Source of the DNA: an uncultured Muribaculaceae bacterium | GTDB taxonomy: Bacteria; Bacteroidota; Bacteroidia; Bacteroidales; Muribaculaceae | DNA length: 9,934 nt | NCBI GenBank assembly: GCA_910589095.1 | Contig: CAJUSN010000049.1 | Span: 5,031 to 14,964, forward strand | Direction of reading: 5' to 3' | Shown: positions 1 through 5,284 of the stretch, in pieces | How the letters are laid out: every line of letters starts with the position of its first letter | Numbering within the stretch: position 1 is the stretch's first letter | Position numbers and translations under genes: made by a program | Notes under the pieces: model-generated | The model's database searches: none | Seen by the model: the letters and a program-made list of their open reading frames with translations, nothing else | Told to the model about the DNA's origin: nothing

Positions 1-1125
1 GCGTTCCTTGAGCGTTTTTTCAAGAATTACGGAGTATTCGCGTGCCACGTTGTTGAGTGTCTGGGTGTCGCCGGTTTCGGTTGCGGCTTTCACGGCCAGT
101 CGTAGCAGTTGGCGTCGGTTGTGTTGCTGGCGTTCCTTGTCGAGGCACTCCATGAGCAGAGGGAGGGCCGTGGCATAGTTTTCCTTGGCCATGTTGTAGT
201 AAGCTTCGACGCGGGGGTTGTGGGCCATGTCGTCGGCTACGGCCTCGTTGGTTTTCTGCAGTTCGAGCACTCGGCGGTAGATTTTTTCCACCTCTTCGTC
301 GGAGAGAGCGTCGTAGTTGCTGAGCATGCGTCGGTAAACGGAGTAACGGAAGCGGTCGTAGTTGCGATAGATACGTCCCTGCTGAATGCGTTCGTTGTCG
401 AGGCGGTTGATTACCTGGAGGAGTTCACGGTCGGCGGCCACGGCGCGGGCCGGTTGGTCGTTGGAAGTGTAGACCATTGCGGAGTGGAGATAGAACATGT
501 TCTCCAGGCCGTTGAGCTTGTAGGGCATCTGCTTGATGAGACCTTCGAGCTCGTTGAGGTAGGATGTGAGAATTTCACCGGGCACGGCGGCATCGAGGTA
601 ATTGCAGAGGGTGAACATCATGACCACGCGGTCATAGATGGGCTGGTTTTGGGTTCGGGTGTCGCGGAAACGTTGCAGCAGATGCATGAGCTGGTTGTAG
701 CGCATGTCCTCATCGAGGTAGTGGGCCTTGGCGGTCATGAGCGAGAGGTAGAGGAAACATTCCGTGGCGTCGCGCTCGGGGCTTTTGGGGAGTTTGGTCA
801 GGCCGTTGATATAGGACTCGATGCGCAGAGTGTCGCGTCCGATGTTGAATGAACCGAGGCGGCGGTACATGTCCATGGCCGAAGCGTAGTCTTTGACCTC
901 AAGGGCGGCTTCGAGCACACGCTCGCCGGTGACGGTCACGCTGTCGTGGGGAGCGAGGTCAAACAGGTCGTAGAGAATCTGCAGACGGTGGGTGGCGGCT
1001 TTTGTTTGGGATAGCTGCCGGGCGAGTGTGTCGCTTATGGCTTGTTTTTTAGCTGCATCCATGGCGCTGAGTGATGGCGTCATGAGGCAGAATGTGAGAA
1101 GCAGAGAAATTACTATGCGTGACAT
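1..1125 (-). CDS. Exported TPR-rich protein, probable sensor part of a histidine kinase (partial, runs off left edge)
   Basis: An open frame of 375 codons starts at ATG 1125 and continues without a stop to base 1, so the C-terminal part is missing. The N-terminus (MSRIVISLLLTFCLMTPSLSA) is a signal peptide with a likely cleavage after SLSA. The rest is almost entirely predicted helix, with repeated aromatic/Ala patterns such as DYASAMDMYRRLG, VEAYYNMAKENYATALPLL and AREYSVILEKTLKER, typical of degenerate tetratricopeptide repeats. Bacteroidota have many periplasmic TPR sensors that continue into a coiled coil, a membrane helix and a histidine kinase or HTH domain; the final residues resemble the helix that leads into such a region. 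That continuation is inference, because no kinase or DNA-binding motif lies in the window. The long plus-strand frame inside it (109-852) is a codon-bias shadow. A -7 box lies about 47 nt upstream of the start. Confidence 0.8.
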   Translation of the reverse strand, partial: MSRIVISLLLTFCLMTPSLSAMDAAKKQAISDTLARQLSQTKAATHRLQILYDLFDLAPHDSVTVTGERVLEAALEVKDYASAMDMYRRLGSFNIGRDTLRIESYINGLTKLPKSPERDATECFLYLSLMTAKAHYLDEDMRYNQLMHLLQRFRDTRTQNQPIYDRVVMMFTLCNYLDAAVPGEILTSYLNELEGLIKQMPYKLNGLENMFYLHSAMVYTSNDQPARAVAADRELLQVINRLDNERIQQGRIYRNYDRFRYSVYRRMLSNYDALSDEEVEKIYRRVLELQKTNEAVADDMAHNPRVEAYYNMAKENYATALPLLMECLDKERQQHNRRQLLRLAVKAATETGDTQTLNNVAREYSVILEKTLKER

Positions 1126-1172
1126 GATTATAAGTGCATGGATTGGGGCGGACGGTTGTCGCCCGACGGCTG

Positions 1173-1180
1173 CAAAGTTA
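1173..1180 (-). promoter_or_regulatory. Bacteroidota -7 promoter box upstream of the TPR gene
   Basis: On the minus strand this reads TAACTTTG followed by C, a full match to the Bacteroidota -7 consensus TAnnTTTG(Y). No TTTG was found 19-21 nt upstream; the closest sequence, ATTG, is only 12 nt away. The -33 half is therefore weak or absent. Transcription would begin near 1165-1169, giving a leader of about 40 nt. Confidence 0.5.
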
Positions 1181-1266
1181 GCATAAACATTTCAATCCAC
1201 CTCGTTCGCAACGCTAAAATAGTGTATGAAACGGTGAGATTCTGTCCTCGCGGGACGCCTGAGCAA

Positions 1267-2112
1267 TCAATAGTCGCTGAAAATGCGGGGCTTGATCACA
1301 ATGCCCACGCGAAACATGGAGTGGAAGCGCTTGTACTCGAGTAGGCCTTCGCCATAGCCATTATAGTACTGCGCGAAGAGATATTGGTTTTCGCCCTTGA
1401 ACAGGCGGTAGTTCAGCTCGATTATGGTGTTGTAATTAAGGTTCCATCCGCGGCGTTTCACCAATGTGACGGAAGCTCCGAAGCGCCGGTTGGCCGAAAA
1501 CACTTGTGTCCCCATCTGATATATGCCGGCATAGTCCAGGATATCGCGGTTTTCGCCGCCATCCACAATGGGTATCCAGAATTTGCCGTGGACAATGAAG
1601 TTGGGGTCAATCATGATGTTTGCGCCGAATGAAATCTTGTTCCAAGAGCGTGATTTCACTCCGTCGCGCCCGTTGCTCTCATGCTCAAGAAGCATTTGAA
1701 GCTTCCCTATGAAACGGTCCTTCACGAAAAGCGGCTTCACAAGCCCAATGCCAGGATTGAAGTTGAGGTCGGTCATGGGCATGGAGTTTTCAAGCACGTT
1801 CCAAAACACCTTTTGCGTGTAGAACAGAAACAGATACGTGTTCCAAGGGAGCACGCTCTTGGTTAGTCGCTGGGCAATTGAAATTTGGAATTTAACGTTG
1901 GAGTTTTCCTTTGTGGGGCGAGAGCCAATGGGGACGCCGAATGTGAAGTAATTGTCCTTGTAGAGCCCGAAGTAGGGGCGGCGATCAAAGTCGCGCCTGA
2001 GGCTGTCGGTGTCGAATGTGAGGCTGTCGGGCGCCACGATCTGTGCGTGTGTCGCACCGGGCACAAACAAAGCAATGCAGCAAAGCGCAAAAAACAGCCA
2101 ACGTTGAATCAT
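1267..2112 (-). CDS. pldA: Outer-membrane phospholipase A (OMPLA/PldA)
   Basis: OMPLA is a calcium-dependent outer-membrane beta-barrel that hydrolyses acyl chains of phospholipids misplaced in the outer leaflet. Counting from ATG 2112 the protein has 281 residues, with a signal peptide cleaved after ATHA (about residue 23). The active-site block EHESNGRDGVKSRSWNK gives His144, Ser146 and Asn158, with exactly the spacing of E. coli His142/Ser144/Asn156. Arg149 and Ser154 match the calcium ligands Arg147 and Ser152. An upstream block (YTQKVFW...NSMPMTDLNFNPG) and the late motif AQYYNGYGEGLLEY are also family hallmarks. Length fits the family (E. coli precursor 289). A GTG at 2130 would lengthen the frame by six codons, but it lies upstream of the -7 box, so ATG 2112 is preferred. 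It is a single-gene unit, separated by a probable terminator from the genes upstream. Confidence 0.95.
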   Translation of the reverse strand: MIQRWLFFALCCIALFVPGATHAQIVAPDSLTFDTDSLRRDFDRRPYFGLYKDNYFTFGVPIGSRPTKENSNVKFQISIAQRLTKSVLPWNTYLFLFYTQKVFWNVLENSMPMTDLNFNPGIGLVKPLFVKDRFIGKLQMLLEHESNGRDGVKSRSWNKISFGANIMIDPNFIVHGKFWIPIVDGGENRDILDYAGIYQMGTQVFSANRRFGASVTLVKRRGWNLNYNTIIELNYRLFKGENQYLFAQYYNGYGEGLLEYKRFHSMFRVGIVIKPRIFSDY

Positions 2113-2117
2113 GGGGG

Positions 2118-2150
2118 CAAAGTTACGCACTTGCGGCCTTATTTACCAAA
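2118..2150 (-). promoter_or_regulatory. Full Bacteroidota promoter of pldA
   Basis: On the minus strand TTTG (2150-2147) is followed by a 21-nt spacer and TAACTTTG (2125-2118), matching both halves of the Bacteroidota promoter. Only five bases (CCCCC) separate the -7 box from the ATG at 2112, so the predicted start of transcription falls at or within about two bases of the start codon. Confidence 0.75.
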
Positions 2151-2158
2151 AATTATGC

Positions 2159-2191
2159 AAAAAACTGCACCAATGGACTCTCAGTTTTTTT
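2159..2191 (-). terminator. Probable intrinsic terminator of the lipoprotein/beta-barrel operon
   Basis: The arms AAAAAACTG and CAGTTTTTT are perfectly complementary over 9 bp with a 14-nt loop, ending in a T run. It starts about 8 nt after the stop codon of the beta-barrel gene and lies just before the pldA promoter. The stem is A/T-rich, so it may be weak. Because of the A and T runs it could act on both strands. Confidence 0.5.
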
Positions 2192-2199
2192 AACGCGGC

Positions 2200-2919
2200 T
2201 TATGGATTTTCAAATAACAAGCTTATGCCAAAGTTAAACAGCAAAGGTGAACGTGTTGAAAGTTTTATTTTCGGCTGAAGCAATTGGCCGGAATAGCCGT
2301 CGCGTACGGTAATTTCTGCGGTGGGCCGGCCGGTGAATCGCCAGTCATACTCTGCACCGCAGTAAAGCATGATTTGGGAGATCGGACACCACCCTAATCT
2401 AATGCCGGGAGCAAGAAACGGTGCCCAACGCGAGCCGTAGGTCAAATCATACTGGATTATGTCGGTAGAGATTCCATCGCTGTAAAAAAGTCGCTTGTTG
2501 GATGATCCTATTCTTCGTCCTATCCCAATACCGAGCATTGGATGCATTTCAAATTTTCCGAAGTGGAATTTAGCTACTGCACCAACTTGAATTGTGTTAT
2601 CACTGAATGTTACTTTAATGTCGTTTTTATCCTGATCCACAAGAAAAGGAGCTATGTCATCTTCCCGTGAGGTGGTTCCGAAGCTTACGTTGGCAAATGC
2701 TCCAAAACGCGAATTGAAAAAGTGTGCTGCCTCAAATCGGAATTTCGCGAAATTGTTGTCAGCGCTCACCTTTGGATTGGTCATTAGATTACCGCGAAGA
2801 AGATTTGTTTCTATAGTTAAACCGAATTCCCAGCGGTGTCGAGCCATGACGTTGTCGCTCTGAGCCGAACAGCTCAAAGCCATCAAGGTTGCGATGGTGA
2901 AGAAAAGAATGTGTTTCAT
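2200..2919 (-). CDS. Predicted outer-membrane beta-barrel protein, family not recognised
   Basis: The 239-residue product has a signal peptide (MKHILFFTIATLMALSCSA, cleavage probably before Gln20). The cysteine in ALSCSA does not sit in a good lipobox, so a soluble or barrel precursor is more likely than a lipoprotein. The mature part alternates polar and hydrophobic residues in many short strands (WEFGLTIETNLLRG, RFGAFANVSFGTT, NTIQVGAVAKFHFG, EMHPMLGIGIGRRIG, APFLAPGIRLGW, IMLYCGAEYDWRF) and ends with a strand rich in aromatic residues, LLFNFGISLLFENP. This is the look of a small porin-like barrel of the type often labelled 'outer membrane beta-barrel protein' in Bacteroidota. The start lies 3 nt after the stop of the upstream lipoprotein gene, so the two are co-transcribed and may be translationally coupled. 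The substrate or partner cannot be read from the sequence. Confidence 0.8.
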   Translation of the reverse strand: MKHILFFTIATLMALSCSAQSDNVMARHRWEFGLTIETNLLRGNLMTNPKVSADNNFAKFRFEAAHFFNSRFGAFANVSFGTTSREDDIAPFLVDQDKNDIKVTFSDNTIQVGAVAKFHFGKFEMHPMLGIGIGRRIGSSNKRLFYSDGISTDIIQYDLTYGSRWAPFLAPGIRLGWCPISQIMLYCGAEYDWRFTGRPTAEITVRDGYSGQLLQPKIKLSTRSPLLFNFGISLLFENP

Positions 2920-2922
2920 TGC

Positions 2923-3483
2923 CTAATTCAGGGTTACTTCCGGGGTTAATGATGAAAGCACTCTGCCGTTGGAGAGTTCGAATTCCACGCGAAACTGGGC
3001 TGCCCCGGGCTTTGCAGGGACGCGGATTGCAAAAATGAAGGGAACAGGGTCGAAATAAGCGTGAGTGATGAAAGCATCTTTTTCGCCTTTGTCGGGCCAG
3101 GGTATTGGGTCGTAGAAGTTCATGGCATCAACCAGCCCAAATGCCGTATTGACCATGCTCCCGGCGGGGTAGTCTTCTGACAGATCATAGATGGTAAAGA
3201 TGCGTATGTCATTCACTGGAACTGACAATGGGTGTATAGGCTCTTTCGAGAAATCACAACCGTTATACGAATATAAATCCTTTGGGGTTACCGCGATGCA
3301 AAGGCGTGACGCTGCTATTTCATCAGGATGGCTATTGTTGGGTGAGAAATGGTAGGAAAATCGAGAGTTGAAGTCTATACATTCGGCATTGATTTCCGCA
3401 TAGGAAAGATCGGCAATTATGGGTCCGCATGAATAGAAGATAAGGACTATGAATATTGAGAAAAATTTGAGAGGGCGAATCAT
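2923..3483 (-). CDS. Hypothetical lipoprotein (186 aa), first gene of a two-gene operon
   Basis: The start ATG at 3483 gives a type II signal peptide with positive charges (MIRPLKFFSI), a hydrophobic core and the cysteine of IFYSC at residue 19, so this is a predicted lipoprotein of the periplasm or outer membrane. The mature part looks beta-rich and contains IRIFTIYDLSEDYPAGSM and a C-terminal stretch, AAQFRVEFELSNGRVLSS, that resembles the edge strands of an immunoglobulin-like fold. Two cysteines (35 and 76) follow the lipid cysteine. I do not recognise the family. Only 3 nt separate its stop (TAG) from the ATG of the beta-barrel gene, so the pair probably works at the outer membrane together. 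No good promoter was seen in the 80 bases before it, which hold the 14-bp tandem repeat. Confidence 0.78.
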   Translation of the reverse strand: MIRPLKFFSIFIVLIFYSCGPIIADLSYAEINAECIDFNSRFSYHFSPNNSHPDEIAASRLCIAVTPKDLYSYNGCDFSKEPIHPLSVPVNDIRIFTIYDLSEDYPAGSMVNTAFGLVDAMNFYDPIPWPDKGEKDAFITHAYFDPVPFIFAIRVPAKPGAAQFRVEFELSNGRVLSSLTPEVTLN

Positions 3484-3539
3484 GAGAAGATGGATATTTT
3501 AACTCAAAGAAAAGAACGGGACAAAAGAGAAGGTTCTTG

Positions 3540-3567
3540 TTATGTATAATTTATTATGTATAATTTA
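3540..3567. repeat. Perfect tandem duplication of a 14-bp AT-rich unit
   Basis: TTATGTATAATTTA occurs at 3540-3553 and again, unchanged, at 3554-3567, followed by a partial further unit (TAATTG). It lies between the stop of the doubtful 87-codon frame and the start of the lipoprotein gene at 3483. AT-rich arrays like this are common between genes in Bacteroidota; no function is assigned. Confidence 0.8.
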
Positions 3568-3828
3568 TAATTGTGGTAGAAAATAGGGCTGATCAGAGGT
3601 GACAGGATACCCCTCATTTTTGCCTCCATCGTTGTTTGGCTTTTCAGTTCGGGGATTTGTGTACTCGGATTTCTTATATCCTTTAAAAACCTCAATATCA
3701 AAGTAATTAGCCGGATTAAATGCGCGATTATCAGAAGGCGGTCCGTAATGCCTGCGGAAATGACTTGCACCTCGGCTGCTTGCGTTCACTTCATACCATC
3801 TTTTGCGGTGAGGGGAATAGTCTCCCAC
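3565..3828 (-). CDS. Doubtful small ORF (87 codons) or gene remnant after the tandem lipoproteins
   Basis: The frame starts with GTG at 3828, 11 nt after the stop of the lipoprotein gene upstream, and ends inside the AT-rich tandem repeat. No ATG is available in frame. The protein is hydrophilic and basic, with KRWYEVNASSRGASHFRRHY near the start and NPANYFDIEVFKGYKKSEY in the middle, then a Pro/Asn/Gly-rich tail. It has no signal peptide, membrane segment or motif that I recognise. The overlapping frame at 3540-3770 looks less protein-like. The short spacing would allow it to be the third gene of the operon, but the missing ATG and odd composition suit a decayed fragment just as well. Treat it as unproven. 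Confidence 0.3.
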   Translation of the reverse strand: MGDYSPHRKRWYEVNASSRGASHFRRHYGPPSDNRAFNPANYFDIEVFKGYKKSEYTNPRTEKPNNDGGKNEGYPVTSDQPYFLPQL

Positions 3829-3839
3829 GTGAGGGCTTT

Positions 3840-4286
3840 TTATTCGGTGCTGTCCAGCTCAAAGTCATCGGGGTAAATGATTTTCCAGTTGCGTTTCTCC
3901 AACTCCGCCACGCTCATAAACAGCACACCGTCGTAGATATTACCCTCTACAATCTCCTCCCAGGAGTATCGTTGCAACGTGGACGTTTTGAAAGCATAAA
4001 CGGTGAAGTAAGTCGGGTCACTTTTAATAGCATCTGAAATAAAAGAGTCAATAATCTTATCGGTTGCAATTGGTACGAGTATTGGATTATGATTATTGGC
4101 ATGGCCAACAGGATAATATGTGTCGGAGTTCGGACGTTGGGAACTAATTATAGTTATTGCATGAGCTGATGAGTTGCGCAACGACAACTGACGTTCATGA
4201 AAATCAACACACCCAATACAAAGCAGTGAAAAAAGGATGATAATTATACTGGTTCGATTGCTAATTTTAACTGAGATTATAGACAT
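3840..4286 (-). CDS. Small hypothetical lipoprotein, second of a tandem paralogous pair
   Basis: The frame is open from a TTG at 4298, but ATG 4286 is the natural start and gives 148 residues. The signal peptide (MSIISVKISNRTSIIIILFS) ends in the lipobox LCIGC with the lipid cysteine at residue 26, followed by acidic/polar residues (VDFHE). The mature part begins with a beta segment around an NSS motif (LRNSSAHAITIISS) and ends with EEIVEGNIYDGVLFMSVAEL and NWKIIYPDDF. Small Bacteroidota lipoproteins often share this plan, with an N-terminal strand and a final Leu-x-x-x-Asn-Trp-x-Ile-x-Tyr-Pro block. The gene at 4315-4782 has the same order of elements (NSS strand, K-rich strand, NMYD/NIYD). 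It starts 28 nt after that gene's stop, so they are probably one operon arising by duplication. The function is unknown. Confidence 0.75.
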   Translation of the reverse strand: MSIISVKISNRTSIIIILFSLLCIGCVDFHERQLSLRNSSAHAITIISSQRPNSDTYYPVGHANNHNPILVPIATDKIIDSFISDAIKSDPTYFTVYAFKTSTLQRYSWEEIVEGNIYDGVLFMSVAELEKRNWKIIYPDDFELDSTE

Positions 4287-4314
4287 AAAGTGATTCAATT
4301 AGTAGCGTCGGCTT

Positions 4315-4782
4315 TCAATCCTTGAAGTCAAATTTAAGCTCTGGATATCTTACATTGGCATAGCGCGAAAGATATATGGTATAGCATGTATCGTACATGT
4401 TGTTGCTGATGATTTGTCTTAATGAAAAGTCATCAAAATAGGACTGTTTAGTGACAAAAATTTTATGTACCATTCCGCGTTTGTGAAAAGGTGTTAGATC
4501 TGGGTCGTCGCCAATCCCTACAGAGACGGAGTCGGAAATGGGGAGCGAGTATATTTTTTTAAAGTCGCTGAGAGATTGCTCAAAATCATTGTCTGTTTCT
4601 AATCCTGAGTAAGTTGAGATGACAACCGGATAGGTTGAGCTATTGGTTACGTAGATGAAGATATAATTATGGTCATCTTCGCAATTCATACCGCACAACA
4701 CAAAAAATAGCGAAGTAAATACAAGGAACACCTTTCGGTTTATAGCTTTCCATGCATGACGAATTGTAATTGGTTGAATCAT
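4315..4782 (-). CDS. Small hypothetical lipoprotein, first of a tandem paralogous pair
   Basis: The 155-residue product starts at ATG 4782 and has a positively charged N-terminus and a hydrophobic core (VFLVFTSLFFVLCG). Cysteines lie at residues 30 and 34. The second is followed by EDD, an acidic stretch like the signals that send Bacteroidota lipoproteins to the cell surface, although the residues before it (GMN) are not a standard lipobox. The mature part has a strand YVTNSSTYPVVISTY and a C-terminal part, FSLRQIISNNMYDTCYTIYL, then RYPELKF. This follows the same plan as the neighbour at 3840-4286, but the final block has lost the Asn-Trp and is more diverged. No fully convincing promoter was found upstream; a lone -7-like box lies at 5028-5035. 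Confidence 0.75.
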   Translation of the reverse strand: MIQPITIRHAWKAINRKVFLVFTSLFFVLCGMNCEDDHNYIFIYVTNSSTYPVVISTYSGLETDNDFEQSLSDFKKIYSLPISDSVSVGIGDDPDLTPFHKRGMVHKIFVTKQSYFDDFSLRQIISNNMYDTCYTIYLSRYANVRYPELKFDFKD

Positions 4783-5167
4783 CGTTAAAAAAGTTGTTAT
4801 ACAGTTGAAGATGAGAAAACAGTTTTTCGGAGCACCATTTCAAGTAAGAAAAAGTCAGCTTTGATATCCTTTTGGCCCCAGGGAAAAGTGTCCTATTGTC
4901 ATGGGTTGTGCCGTATGGCGGTTTGCTGCCGGCCTTGCTGATAGCCGAGATGTGGCATGGAGAAGCGTGAATGCAGGGAGGCAGGCGTTCATGTGGAAGG
5001 ATTTAAGGTTGGATAATAGCTATTTGGCAAAGATAATATAAAAAAATGGAGCTATTTTGGGGGAAATGTTAAGAAAAGCTAAATTCAATCTTTGCAATAG
5101 TTAAATGAGTTGGAGGTGAGTTAGGGAGATGTCTTCGGGGTTAAAAAGGATAGTGATGCAGTTTCAT
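4783..5167. other. Intergenic stretch between divergent gene blocks, with a GC-richer patch
   Basis: This spacer separates the minus-strand lipoproteins from the plus-strand operon. Bases about 4865-5000 are clearly richer in G and C than the AT-rich flanks. They hold only a 46-codon plus-strand frame (ATG 4901, stop at 5039-5041) with no recognisable feature, and a minus-strand frame open from 5002 to 4676 without an early ATG. A TATCTTTG box on the minus strand at 5035-5028 fits the -7 consensus but lacks a TTTG 19-21 nt upstream. I see no tRNA, known riboswitch or terminator here. Confidence 0.5.
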
Positions 5168-5191
5168 GGGGAGGGTGGGTGAGGGGAGGGG
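5168..5191 (+). other. Five consecutive G-tracts: potential G-quadruplex next to a promoter
   Basis: G-tracts lie at 5168-5171, 5173-5175, 5177-5179, 5183-5186 and 5188-5191, separated by A, T, TGA and A. This satisfies the usual pattern of four or more runs of at least three G with loops of 1-7 nt. The run ends eight bases before the -33 box of the promoter at 5200-5231. Whether it folds is not shown by sequence alone. Confidence 0.65.
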
Positions 5192-5199
5192 AAAGTTTT

Positions 5200-5231
5200 T
5201 TTGGGGATTTGCGAGGGAATGTATAATTTTG
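5200..5231 (+). promoter_or_regulatory. Full Bacteroidota promoter of the DUF4369 lipoprotein-yifB operon
   Basis: TTTG (5200-5203), a 20-nt spacer and TAATTTTG (5224-5231) match both halves of the Bacteroidota promoter. Transcription would begin near 5235-5239. This places the in-frame TTG at 5201 and ATG at 5219 upstream of the transcript, so translation should begin at ATG 5285 or later, with a leader of about 50 nt that includes eight Cs (5250-5257). Confidence 0.7.
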
Positions 5232-5284
5232 TTGGAAACAAGAAAAAGTCCCCCCCCAAAGAAAACCGGCAAAAGATTGAAGCA

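Noticed and set aside
109..852. Plus-strand open frame of 247 codons rich in Val, Gly, Glu and His
   Set aside because: It is antisense to the TPR-rich gene, whose signal peptide, -7 box and helical repeats make the minus strand the coding one; the composition is that of a codon-bias shadow.
1230..1266. GTCC/GGAC hairpin after pldA as terminator
   Set aside because: The stem is only about four base pairs and no T run follows on the minus strand.
2113..2130. GTG start at 2130 for pldA
   Set aside because: It lies upstream of the -7 box; Met at 2112 gives a complete signal peptide.
4676..5002. Minus-strand frame open for 109 codons across the spacer and the start of the first small lipoprotein
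   Set aside because: It has no ATG near its beginning, overlaps a gene with a good signal peptide, and shows no protein features.
5201..5284. Starts at TTG 5201 or ATG 5219 for the DUF4369 lipoprotein
   Set aside because: Both lie in or before the -7 box 5224-5231, so they should not be in the mRNA, and they would place an unusually long hydrophilic tail before the signal peptide.
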